Virus record (IMG/VR): IMGVR_UViG_3300020202_000026 | Location: 1-45,602 of that record | Origin: a virus | DNA: 45,602 nt | Direction: 5' to 3' (one strand) | In this document: piece after piece, positions 30,822 through 37,011 of the stretch | Layout: each line of letters opens with the position of its first letter | Numbering within the stretch: position 1 is the first letter of the stretch | The notes under the pieces: generated by a model | What the model saw: the letters and a program-made list of their open reading frames with translations, nothing else | Databases searched by the model: none | Told to the model about the DNA's origin: nothing | Made by a program: the position numbers and the translations under genes

Positions 30822-30958
30822 CCTTGGGGCGTGACGGACAGTGATCCGTTTAGAAGTGGTTGGAAAAATCCTGATAACCGTACGAGGCTCGCACATTGAA
30901 AGCAATGACTACGGTTAACACCCAATGTGCCTGCAGGTCAATCCCTGCCGCCCCAAGG
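30822..30958 (+). ncRNA. Structured RNA with tRNA-like 3' end and a pseudoknot
   Basis: A perfect 10-pair stem CCTTGGGGCG (30822-30831) / CGCCCCAAGG (30949-30958) closes the element. Directly inside the 3' strand is a T-arm-like hairpin GCAGG-TCAATC-CCTGC (30933-30948), stacked on the stem as in tRNA. Inside are ACGGA/TCCGT (30834-30849) and two interlocked helices, AACCGTA/TACGGTT (30876-30882 with 30910-30916) and GCACATTG/CAATGTGC (30891-30898 with 30923-30930), an H-type pseudoknot. No coding frame explains it. No known RNA family is recognised. Confidence 0.6.
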
Positions 30959-30967
30959 AAAATATAC

Positions 30968-31058
30968 CCCCGAGTTCGGCTTAGCCGATAAACCTGCTCG
31001 AGTAAGCTAATGCTTGCCTCAGATAAGGAGCGGGGCGGAACACCCGCTCGACTTGGGG
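30968..31058 (+). ncRNA. Cloverleaf-like structured leader RNA
   Basis: Closing stem CCCCGAGT (30968-30975) / ACTTGGGG (31051-31058), eight pairs with one G-T. It encloses three hairpins: TCGGC/GCCGA (30976-30988), GAG-AAGC/GCTT-CTC (31000-31020) and GAGCGGG/CCCGCTC (31028-31049). It ends 20 bases before the zinc-ribbon gene start. A four-way junction just upstream of a gene could act as a leader or riboswitch-like element. Confidence 0.5.
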
Positions 31059-31078
31059 TTAAAAAAAGTGAGGATAAA

Positions 31079-31249
31079 ATGGCAGAAATCAGAATTGGAA
31101 GTTGTTCGCTTTGTGGAGGTGATGTAGTTGGTTGGGTTGGGGCCTGGTTTTCTACTAATCCTCCTCCACCAGCAAAATGTTCTAATTGCGGAGCGGGACG
31201 AGCTGCTGATGTTATCCACATGACTCCTAAACATAGGGAGCAGCCATGA
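31079..31249 (+). CDS. Zinc-ribbon protein (56 residues)
   Basis: ATG 31079 after AGTGAGG. GSCSLCGGDVVGWVGAWFST, PPPPAKCSNCGAGR: two CxxC pairs of a zinc ribbon around a Pro-rich linker. Its stop overlaps the next ATG (ATGA). It is preceded by a structured leader. Confidence 0.6.
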   Translation: MAEIRIGSCSLCGGDVVGWVGAWFSTNPPPPAKCSNCGAGRAADVIHMTPKHREQP

Positions 31250-31338
31250 CCCTAGAGGAAAGAGCGGCCATCTTCTTAATGAAAAACCCAGAGCCGGGGA
31301 TGCAGGTAAAAATCCTGCCCCAAGCCTTAAAGATATAG
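31246..31338 (+). CDS. Tiny coupled protein (30 residues)
   Basis: Starts in the ATGA overlap with the zinc-ribbon gene. MTLEERAAIFLMKNPEPGMQ, ends VKILPQALKI. Its mRNA also contains the hairpin GGGG-GCAGG/CCTGC-CCC (31296-31321). The frame may be real through coupling, or the hairpin may be the functional part. Confidence 0.4.
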   Translation: MTLEERAAIFLMKNPEPGMQVKILPQALKI

Positions 31339-31372
31339 AAAAGGTCAAAATCTTATAGAAAGCGTATATAAG

Positions 31373-31493
31373 GGTCTGTGGTGGGGTGGTGCCCGAACTA
31401 GAAGCACTGCGAAGCGGGGCGGTAGGTTGTGAGTAGGCGTAACAGAAGCGAAAGCGGAAATCCTACCTAGTTGCATACCAATGCCCACAGGCC
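31373..31493 (+). ncRNA. Long-stem structured RNA
   Basis: GGTCTGTGG (31373-31381) pairs with CCACAGGCC (31485-31493). Inside nest GGT/ACC (31388-31390, 31477-31479), AACTA/TAGTT (31396-31400, 31468-31472) and GGTAGG/CCTACC (31421-31426, 31462-31467), with a GCGAAAGC tetraloop hairpin in the distal part. No coding frame fits. It runs directly into the tRNA-like element that follows. Confidence 0.5.
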
Positions 31494-31502
31494 AGAAGAT
31501 AT

Positions 31503-31587
31503 GGCGGCATAGTTTAAGCGCAGAAAGCAAAAACGCCCTGATGGTACCTAATGGGAGATTCGGGTTGGAGTCCCGATGCCGTCGCCA
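31503..31587 (+). ncRNA. tRNA-like element with degenerate anticodon arm
   Basis: Acceptor GGCGGCA (31503-31509) pairs fully with TGCCGTC (31577-31583, one G-T) and is followed by discriminator G and an encoded CCA (31584-31587). T-arm TCGGG-TTGGAGT-CCCGA (31560-31576) lies directly against the acceptor. D-arm GTTT/AAGC (31512-31528) has a nine-base loop. The 31 bases between D- and T-arms form no 5-pair anticodon stem. So it is either a decayed tRNA or a tRNA mimic of tmRNA type. Confidence 0.6.
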
Positions 31588-31611
31588 AAAATAGAAAGGA
31601 ACTGATGGAAT

Positions 31612-31713
31612 ATGGATGACGTTATTATGCAAATATTTTCGTTTATAGGAATGACTGTGGTTGTGATTTTAGCAATTTTTGGGTTTGTTACCATTATCTG
31701 TAGAATTCAATGA
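31612..31713 (+). CDS. Single-span membrane peptide (33 residues)
   Basis: ATG 31612, AAAGGA 11 bases upstream. DDVIMQIFSFIGMTVVVILA continues with a hydrophobic helix. It lies just after the tRNA-like element and before the HNH/NUMOD gene. Function unknown. Confidence 0.45.
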   Translation: MDDVIMQIFSFIGMTVVVILAIFGFVTIICRIQ

Positions 31714-31738
31714 TCGCCGGAAGAGAAAGGCGGGGGAA

Positions 31739-32284
31739 ATGAGTTTAAAAGCAACGCAGGCTTATAGAAAGACGCCGAAAGGGTTAGCGACTAATTTATA
31801 CAATAAGATAAAAGAACGTTCAGCTATGCGTGGGTGGGTAGTACCATTTTCGCTTGCTGCGTTTCAGCAATGGTTTATGCAACAAGATGATCTCAAATAC
31901 TTAATGTTTGCTTGGCGTAAAAATAATTATAAATCTCCTTGGCGACCTTCTGTTGATCGAATTGATTGTAAAAAGCCATATTCATTTTCAAATATGCGTC
32001 TTATAACTTGGATGGCCAATAGGGAGAAGGGTGATTTTGAAAACTCCCAAGTAACAACTGAGGTTATTCAGCTTAGCATGAGTGGGAAGATAATTTCTGT
32101 TTACAGCTCTATAAAAGAAGCTGTTAAGGAAACAGGGTGCCATCAAGGACTTATATCTGCCTGTTGTCAAGGGAAGAGAAATAATACAAGTGGGTTTAAA
32201 TGGAGATATGGAAGGACATTTAGAAAGAAGCCAGAATCTATCGCAAATCAGTACGAGCATCCGCACTTATTGGAGGGGAAATGA
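31739..32284 (+). CDS. Homing-type HNH endonuclease with NUMOD1-like domain
   Basis: A 181-residue protein. The N-terminal half has an HNH-like core: WRPSVDRIDCKKPYSFSNMR, LITWMANREKG. The C-terminal half has the NUMOD1 DNA-binding pattern ISVYSSIKEAVKETGCHQGL, ISACCQGKRNNTSGFKWRY. This combination is typical of free-standing or intron-borne homing endonucleases. ATG 31739 follows GGCGGGGGAA. It lies just after a cluster of structured RNAs, but no group I intron core is found. Confidence 0.8.
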   Translation: MSLKATQAYRKTPKGLATNLYNKIKERSAMRGWVVPFSLAAFQQWFMQQDDLKYLMFAWRKNNYKSPWRPSVDRIDCKKPYSFSNMRLITWMANREKGDFENSQVTTEVIQLSMSGKIISVYSSIKEAVKETGCHQGLISACCQGKRNNTSGFKWRYGRTFRKKPESIANQYEHPHLLEGK

Positions 32285-32439
32285 AACCTACGATCATAAA
32301 TCAATTTAAACTTCAGTGGCACGTCCTGCGGAATATGTTTAACCTCAAGAAATCTTGCCGAGAAGAAAGACATTACACAGCTAAATCGTGGCCGTTTGCT
32401 GATGAGATTTGGTGTACGTGTGGCTATGGAAGGAGTTAA
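32281..32439 (+). CDS. Small Cys-containing protein (52 residues)
   Basis: ATG overlaps the previous stop (ATGA). INQFKLQWHVLRNMFNLKKS, then FADEIWCTCGYGRS with a CxC pair; basic. Coupled translation supports it. Confidence 0.5.
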   Translation: MKPTIINQFKLQWHVLRNMFNLKKSCREERHYTAKSWPFADEIWCTCGYGRS

Positions 32440-32443
32440 AGAA

Positions 32444-32902
32444 ATGATCTTACCACTTGAAAAACAGGTCTGTTCGCTTGAATCGGCGAAACGACTCAAG
32501 AAGCTTGGGTTTAAACAGGAGAGTTTGTTCTACTGGTGTAAGTATAAATTAGTTAGAGGCATATACGTAGAAGGGTTTGACGAGCCTAAAAAAGGATGGC
32601 GACTTCAGCTTGGAAATAAAGAAGGGTTTCGAGATTGTTTTTCTGAAGTAGTTTCTGCTTACACCGTCGCAGAGCTAGGGGAGATGTTGCCAGCGAAATA
32701 CTATACACAAAAGCGTGGAGATCATATAAATGATGTTATGCCCTGGGGTACTCAAAGTTTGGTGTCTGGTGGTGACGGGTCATTTGAAGAATCGGAACAT
32801 AGCAGTTATTGCGGAACGTGGTCAGAAACGGAGGCCGAGGCCAGAGCAAAAATGTTGATATTTCTCGCCGAAAACAACCTGATTAAGCCGGAGGGGTTAT
32901 GA
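32444..32902 (+). CDS. Phage protein of unknown function (152 residues)
   Basis: ATG 32444 with AAGGAG nine bases upstream. SLESAKRLKKLGFKQESLFY, WCKYKLVRGI, a middle AYTVAELGEMLPAKYYTQKR and a helical end (SETEAEARAKMLIFLAENNL). This arrangement recurs in many phage early operons with no known role. Stop overlaps the next start. Confidence 0.65.
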   Translation: MILPLEKQVCSLESAKRLKKLGFKQESLFYWCKYKLVRGIYVEGFDEPKKGWRLQLGNKEGFRDCFSEVVSAYTVAELGEMLPAKYYTQKRGDHINDVMPWGTQSLVSGGDGSFEESEHSSYCGTWSETEAEARAKMLIFLAENNLIKPEGL

Positions 32903-33093
32903 GTTTAATAAGTGATATTGTCCACGACACAATTTTAGAATATAACAGAGCTAAAATCGGAGATGTTAGCGGGAGGAAAGAACCTCCACCAAGCAATGTC
33001 TTCAGTTTGTCTGAAGTCTTAGGGATTGGAAGAGACATTGTTAGAAGGATAGAAGGGAAATTAGCAGATAAATATTTGCAGGAGGACTCATGA
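32899..33093 (+). CDS. Small protein (64 residues)
   Basis: LISDIVHDTILEYNRAKIGD then SEVLGIGRDIVRRIEGKLAD: helical with a flexible EPPPSN link. Overlaps both neighbours. No family recognised. Confidence 0.5.
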   Translation: MSLISDIVHDTILEYNRAKIGDVSGRKEPPPSNVFSLSEVLGIGRDIVRRIEGKLADKYLQEDS

Positions 33094-33533
33094 CCCGAGA
33101 AGAAATGGTTGAGGAGTTGGCTGATAAAATTGTGGCCCACAAAAAGAAACTTGGAATAACCGATGGCGGGCTAATGACCCATGAAATTGCTGAAATCGTT
33201 ATCGACGCAGGCTACGTCAAAGACCCGAGGTTGGCGGTCTTGTGGCCGGAGAAAAAGGAGCTTCCCAATAAGCCTATCTTGATGCACACGGAAGAATATT
33301 TTCTTGGATATAATTTAGCCATAGACGCCTGCAAGAAAGCCGTTGAAGAAGCCGAGATGGTGAGGGTGTTGAGCAAGGAAGCTTTCAAAATGACGGAATT
33401 TGAAATTGCTTGCGCTGGATTTGTTGAGGACTGTATTTCAGATGATAAAACTTGGGGGAAGCAACCAGATAGCCTATGGAAAAAAAGATTCATGGATTTT
33501 CGCATCCGTTTAATTGAGATTGGAATAATTTGA
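33090..33533 (+). CDS. Protein of unknown function (147 residues)
   Basis: EEMVEELADKIVAHKKKLGI, ILMHTEEYFLGYNLAIDACK, KMTEFEIACAGFVEDCISDD and a basic helical end. Cytoplasmic. Overlap with the previous gene and AGGAGG support the start. Confidence 0.55.
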   Translation: MTREEMVEELADKIVAHKKKLGITDGGLMTHEIAEIVIDAGYVKDPRLAVLWPEKKELPNKPILMHTEEYFLGYNLAIDACKKAVEEAEMVRVLSKEAFKMTEFEIACAGFVEDCISDDKTWGKQPDSLWKKRFMDFRIRLIEIGII

Positions 33534-33590
33534 TTCGTGGAGGGATTATAAGCAAGGAAGATAAGGAAGCTGGGATAGATGGGGGTGAGA

Positions 33591-34064
33591 ATGAAAAACG
33601 AAGTTGAATTGTTGAAGCCTTGTCCGTTTTGTGGGAATCGGAGTGTTTATATTTCCGTTTACCCAGCCTACTTCGTTAATTGCACAACGTGTAAAGGCTG
33701 TGGGCCATTAAAGAGTGTCAAAAAGCGAGCGGTTGAACTCTGGAACACTCGAGCAATGCCGGAGTTGGTGGAGTTGGATGAAGAGAGATTAGAGCGATTT
33801 ATTGAGTCATTCGTTAGTAGGAATAATGAAGATTTTAATAGTCAGAATTTACTTAAAATTGTTAAGGAAAATCATAAAAATCTTATTAAGGCCATTTGCC
33901 AGAAATTCGGCCAACGCCCTGTGCCTAGTGTTGAGGATTTATACAACGTAATCTTAGATGTCCAGGAACAACTGGAAGCCACTGGCCGGAGCATAAATCT
34001 GTTGCAATCTGATCGGCGACTTATAGCAGAAGCCATCCACGCCATGCTCAAGGGGGAGAAATGA
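33591..34064 (+). CDS. Second Lar-like restriction-alleviation protein
   Basis: A 157-residue protein from ATG 33591. LLKPCPFCGNRSVYISV, NCTTCKGCGPLKSV and AVELWNTRAMP give the same zinc ribbon plus ELWNTR signature as the protein at 29051, but the helical C-terminal region is different and longer (SRNNEDFNSQNLLKIVKENH). Probably another anti-restriction factor with different target range. Confidence 0.7.
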   Translation: MKNEVELLKPCPFCGNRSVYISVYPAYFVNCTTCKGCGPLKSVKKRAVELWNTRAMPELVELDEERLERFIESFVSRNNEDFNSQNLLKIVKENHKNLIKAICQKFGQRPVPSVEDLYNVILDVQEQLEATGRSINLLQSDRRLIAEAIHAMLKGEK

Positions 34065-34309
34065 AATTGAAATCAAATGCGCATCTTAACTGGCTCTTGA
34101 AAAATCAAATCGCAAGGGATGACATTCCCAAAGAATGTATCCCTGCGGTTAAAAATTTTATTTTGAAAAATTGGGATGATCAGAGCAACAATTTCTGGCA
34201 AAAATTGCAAATGTTTAATCCTGCTGTTTCGGTGCTGAAAAAGAAATCTATTTTAAGAACCAAAGAGTGGTGGTTGAAGGTGTTCCCAGCGGAAGAAGTT
34301 ATAGCATAA
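34061..34309 (+). CDS. Small basic protein (82 residues)
   Basis: KLKSNAHLNWLLKNQIARDD then KKKSILRTKEWWLKVFPAEE. The start overlaps the previous stop. After it, 78 bases without a gene carry three similar steps CTATAAC, CTATAAC, TTATAAG at 34315-34340, perhaps a promoter or binding site. Confidence 0.5.
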   Translation: MKLKSNAHLNWLLKNQIARDDIPKECIPAVKNFILKNWDDQSNNFWQKLQMFNPAVSVLKKKSILRTKEWWLKVFPAEEVIA

Positions 34310-34387
34310 ATCCACTATAACCGGCTATAACTGTTTATAAGTTAAATTTGCCGGGATTGGTCAAAGTCAAAATAATGGAGGCTTAAT

Positions 34388-34600
34388 ATGTATGAAGTTT
34401 ATGAGTCAATCCAAGCTCTATTCCACCAACTAGAGAAACTCGAAGCAAGAATTGAGAAAATCGAGGCATATATCTTTAAGATCGAAAAATCTAATGCCAG
34501 CGGAGAAGACTTAGATTCTCGAAGAAAAAAAGCTATGGTGGAGGTTAGAAAAAGATACTTGGAGATTTATGGGCATGGCGGGGGGACTACTTTATTATGA
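34388..34600 (+). CDS. Short coiled-coil protein, paralogue of the 14748 product
   Basis: A 70-residue protein: YEVYESIQALFHQLEKLEAR then IEKIEAYIFKIEKS, charged end with VEVRKRYLEIYGHGGG. It aligns over most of its length with the minus-strand protein at 14748. AT-rich intergenic 34601-34739 follows; I see no gene there. Confidence 0.6.
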   Translation: MYEVYESIQALFHQLEKLEARIEKIEAYIFKIEKSNASGEDLDSRRKKAMVEVRKRYLEIYGHGGGTTLL

Positions 34601-34739
34601 AACTTCAAATCTAGTCTTCATTGGTATTTTTACAGGGTTTTAAGTGGGGCGGCTAGAGTGGAAGGAGGATTTTAACGAGAAATTTTTGAAAAAATAACAG
34701 AGGCAAAATTTAATAAATAATTAAATAAAAGGAGTCAAT

Positions 34740-35030
34740 ATGGGAAACCAAATCGCAGAAGAATTCACACCTTACGTTAAAGAAATGCCCCCGCACATAA
34801 GGGATATCCAAGGGAGGACTTCGGTTAAGTACGTTAAGCTTGCCAATGCGCTTGAATTATTGGATTCAAGCAAGGCTTTAGGGTTTTCTTTGCCAGAGTT
34901 CCAGACAATATTCTCAAAGTCAATGATCTCTGCAAAGGCTGCCATAAAGAAGGCTTGTAACGCAAAAAAGATCAAAGTCAAAATCGTTCAGGACGGGGAC
35001 ACTGTCTGGGTTAGTGCCAATAAGGCATGA
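34740..35030 (+). CDS. Soluble protein (96 residues)
   Basis: FTPYVKEMPPHIRDIQGRTS, ALELLDSSKALGFSLPEFQT, then a basic end KAAIKKACNAKKIKVKIVQD. ATG after AAAGGAG. A basic C-terminus suggests nucleic-acid contact. No family recognised. Confidence 0.55.
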   Translation: MGNQIAEEFTPYVKEMPPHIRDIQGRTSVKYVKLANALELLDSSKALGFSLPEFQTIFSKSMISAKAAIKKACNAKKIKVKIVQDGDTVWVSANKA

Positions 35031-35070
35031 TTGCTTATATGTCCTGATAACAGAGCTGTAAAGGAGAAAA

Positions 35071-35319
35071 ATGAAAGATGGTGTTAGTTTTGAGAAATTG
35101 TCTGCTTGGGTTGCATTTGTTCTTCTGGTTTGCATTATTGCCGAAGTCTTAATGATGCCGGTAGGATTTCGCATGGAAATTTACCCTAAAATCCAGAAGC
35201 TAGTTGCTGACCATGAAAAATTAGCGGCCGCCTTTGAAAAGCACAAATCAGATGGGAGTAATATAAAATCCTGTCAATGCCGTGTGGTTAAAAAGCCAAA
35301 ACAGAATTGGAAGCCCTGA
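35071..35319 (+). CDS. Single-span membrane protein (82 residues)
   Basis: AWVAFVLLVCIIAEVLMMPV is a transmembrane helix, followed by a charged helical domain (VADHEKLAAAFEKHKS) and CQCRVVKKPK. N-in with an exterior or interior coiled domain. Function unknown. Confidence 0.55.
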   Translation: MKDGVSFEKLSAWVAFVLLVCIIAEVLMMPVGFRMEIYPKIQKLVADHEKLAAAFEKHKSDGSNIKSCQCRVVKKPKQNWKP

Positions 35320-35356
35320 GTAAGTGGAGATTAACCAATTTTAAAAAGGAGGGATA

Positions 35357-35569
35357 ATGCTTGGAAAAGTTGTTTATTCGTTTGAGCGTGCTGCAGCGGA
35401 GATTGGTCGATCAATGCGGCAGTTAAAAAGGCTAGAGAAAACAAAGAAAATCCCTCCGTTCCCGCGTGACCCAAGCGGAAAGCGATATGCGGATGATGTG
35501 TTTCTAAAAAAGATAAAGTCGATGATCCCTAAATGGCACGATAAGAAAACTGGAATTATCTTAAAATAA
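35357..35569 (+). CDS. MerR/Xis-like small HTH protein
   Basis: A 70-residue protein: VVYSFERAAAEIGRSMRQLK and RLEKTKKIPPFPRDPSGKRY, a winged-helix pattern common to small phage regulators, with a basic end. It is immediately upstream of the extended -10 promoter at 35571 and may regulate the accessory unit. Confidence 0.6.
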   Translation: MLGKVVYSFERAAAEIGRSMRQLKRLEKTKKIPPFPRDPSGKRYADDVFLKKIKSMIPKWHDKKTGIILK

Positions 35570-35570
35570 A

Positions 35571-35599
35571 TTGTAATCACAATCCGCTAGTGCTATATA
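35571..35599 (+). promoter_or_regulatory. Promoter 1 of the accessory unit
   Basis: TTGTAA (35571-35576), 17-base spacer, TATATA (35594-35599) with an extended TGC just upstream. GCTAGTG-TATAT and GTAGTTAG around it recur at promoter 2. Confidence 0.6.
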
Positions 35600-35625
35600 T
35601 AGAGGTAGTTAGGAGGATTAAAAAA

Positions 35626-35799
35626 ATGAACGAAATCAAAAAATATTTGAGCGAGATTGGCAAACGAGGCGGAGCGGCAGGCCGTGGATCAAAAAAAATA
35701 CGCGGCACTGCAGAATATTACGCAGATCTAGGACGGGCCGGGGCAAAAAGCCGTGCCAAAAAAAACTTAAAAAAATCCCTTTACAACGCAACCGGCTAG
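35626..35799 (+). CDS. Basic KGG-like small protein (57 residues)
   Basis: ATG 35626 after AGGAGG. Two related motifs, SEIGKRGGAAGRGSKK and ADLGRAGAKSRAKK, resemble the KGG repeat of small stress-induced/conidiation-type bacterial proteins. Very basic. First gene of the accessory unit. Confidence 0.6.
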   Translation: MNEIKKYLSEIGKRGGAAGRGSKKIRGTAEYYADLGRAGAKSRAKKNLKKSLYNATG

Positions 35800-35808
35800 T
35801 GTTATATT
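35781..35808 (+). promoter_or_regulatory. Promoter 2 of the accessory unit
   Basis: TTACAA (35781-35786), 16-base spacer, TATATT (35803-35808) with extended TGT. The GCTAGTG box (35795-35801) and GTAGTTAG (35815-35822) repeat the elements of promoter 1. It drives 35885 onward. The leader 35822-35880 has a GATAGC/GCTATC hairpin. Confidence 0.6.
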
Positions 35809-35884
35809 ATTAGTGTAGTTAGATAGCAATCCAGCTATCAGGGAGCCGACCCAGACGGTAACGGAACACCGAGAGGAGCAAAAA

Positions 35885-36217
35885 ATGGCCAACCAAACAC
35901 AACCCACCAAATATTATCAACCCAACAGAGACGACCACAAATACACCGGGGCTGAGATAGTATCAATTATCGGCAGTGTAGGGCTAGATAGGCTCCACGG
36001 CACAAACTGCGAGCCTACCAATCGGCTACTCCCTGATTGTGATGATCGATGCGAGTGGTCTGCATTGATAGAGGCTACAGGTCCAGACGGGGACAATCTA
36101 TTAATATCGGCAATCTATTACACTACACCCGACGATGATCAGATTGTTGAGGATAACGGCGGGGATTGGGGCGGTATTAATTGGGTTGTAGATCACTACA
36201 CTATATTAACTCGATAA
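35885..36217 (+). CDS. Acidic accessory protein (110 residues)
   Basis: DDHKYTGAEIVSIIGSVGLD, CEPTNRLLPDCDDRCEWSAL, AIYYTTPDDDQIVEDNGGDW: strongly acidic, three Cys in a cluster. GAGAGGAG precedes the ATG. Base composition is GC-richer than neighbours. No family recognised. Confidence 0.6.
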   Translation: MANQTQPTKYYQPNRDDHKYTGAEIVSIIGSVGLDRLHGTNCEPTNRLLPDCDDRCEWSALIEATGPDGDNLLISAIYYTTPDDDQIVEDNGGDWGGINWVVDHYTILTR

Positions 36218-36219
36218 CG

Positions 36220-36308
36220 TGCGCCGAAACGCCCTGCGGGGCGTCCCGTTGGACTGATCGCCAACGGCTGACGAGGCAGATCAACTCGAGCGGGCCCGGA
36301 CGATGCCT
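36220..36308 (+). ncRNA. Structured GC-rich spacer RNA
   Basis: Hairpins ACGCCC-TGCG-GGGCGT (36229-36244) and CCGTTGG/CCAACGG (36246-36267) are followed by GGCA (36275-36278) paired with TGCC (36304-36307) around a GGGCCC core. It lies between two genes of the accessory unit, just before the 36326 start. It could control translation or RNA processing. Confidence 0.45.
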
Positions 36309-36325
36309 GGAAAATGAGGAAATTA

Positions 36326-36652
36326 ATGCCTAACCTCACCCCTCAATTAATATTCACCCTCGCTCTCCAATGGGCGGGATCGCAACAGGAAATTAATCAG
36401 TACGAACGAGATCAGGCCAAATTGATCGTTTATGAGCCTACCGGGGACGGGTACTATTTTATCTACGGTCACTCCCCGGCAAAATGGTACTACAAATCAG
36501 ACCCAACGGCAGACCATTTTTGCAACACCGATTTGGATTCCGTACGGGCGGCGATTGACTCTGGCGCCCGTGTGCAGTTAGTCGGGGCACGTGGAAAATC
36601 ATTTGGGCTCTGGCGCACATGGGAGGATTTTAACCGGGAGGTGTTAGCGTGA
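36326..36652 (+). CDS. Accessory protein (108 residues)
   Basis: LIFTLALQWAGSQQEINQYE, GDGYYFIYGHSPAKWYYKSD, then VRAAIDSGARVQLVGARGKS and a Trp-rich end. GAGG six bases before ATG 36326; ATG 36314 is an alternative. Mixed alpha-beta, soluble. Part of the GC-richer unit. Confidence 0.55.
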   Translation: MPNLTPQLIFTLALQWAGSQQEINQYERDQAKLIVYEPTGDGYYFIYGHSPAKWYYKSDPTADHFCNTDLDSVRAAIDSGARVQLVGARGKSFGLWRTWEDFNREVLA

Positions 36653-36930
36653 GCAAACTAAAACTAGAGTTCCGCGGGCGATGTCCGTCGTGCCAAAATG
36701 AGCGCAGTATTGTCACCGCCTACGTTGAGGATAATGCCCCGAGCATGAATGCGCTGGAGACCGCAATAGACAAACAAGGCGGATTTGACGCCCACTGCCC
36801 TAAATGTGATGTTATCGAGGAGATTGCTTTTTTTGCCAATAACGAGCAAACCGAACCGTGGCAAAACGCAGTTGATTACGAGCGGGACAATGGCCCGGAT
36901 GCTGGCCCTCTACCGCCGAAACCGTGGTGA
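36649..36930 (+). CDS. Zinc-ribbon accessory protein (93 residues)
   Basis: Starts at GTG 36649, overlapping the previous stop. FRGRCPSCQNERSIVTAYVE and FDAHCPKCDVIEEIAFF form two CxxC pairs. Acidic C-terminus with GPDAGPLPPKP. Last gene before the unit's terminator. Confidence 0.6.
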   Translation: MSKLKLEFRGRCPSCQNERSIVTAYVEDNAPSMNALETAIDKQGGFDAHCPKCDVIEEIAFFANNEQTEPWQNAVDYERDNGPDAGPLPPKPW

Positions 36931-36954
36931 TTAATCAGTGTGAGTCGAAAAATT

Positions 36955-36981
36955 AAGCCGAGCTAACCACTCGGCTTTTTT
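36955..36981 (+). terminator. Terminator of the accessory unit
   Basis: AAGCCGAG pairs with CTCGGCTT around CTAACCA, followed by a T-run at 36976-36981. Clean intrinsic terminator closing the early/accessory transcripts. Confidence 0.9.
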
Positions 36982-37011
36982 ATTTGTCCATTTTTGTCCA
37001 ATTTTGTCATA

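Noticed and set aside
30850-31221. 123-codon open frame on the minus strand
   Set aside because: It is antisense to two structured RNAs and a zinc-ribbon gene, has no ribosome site and has a low-complexity product.
31330-31338. AAGATATAG resembling the S element of a group I intron, near a homing nuclease
   Set aside because: It lies at the end of a 30-codon frame; the TAGTC partner of P7 and a matching R element are missing, and no exon junction is apparent.
31538-31550. CTGATG motif suggesting a hammerhead ribozyme
   Set aside because: The core would need CTGATGA, a GAAA after stem II and a cleavage triplet; none is arranged correctly.
34315-34340. CRISPR-like repeats
   Set aside because: Only three short CTATAAC-like steps without spacers; more likely a promoter or binding site. 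No CRISPR array was seen anywhere.
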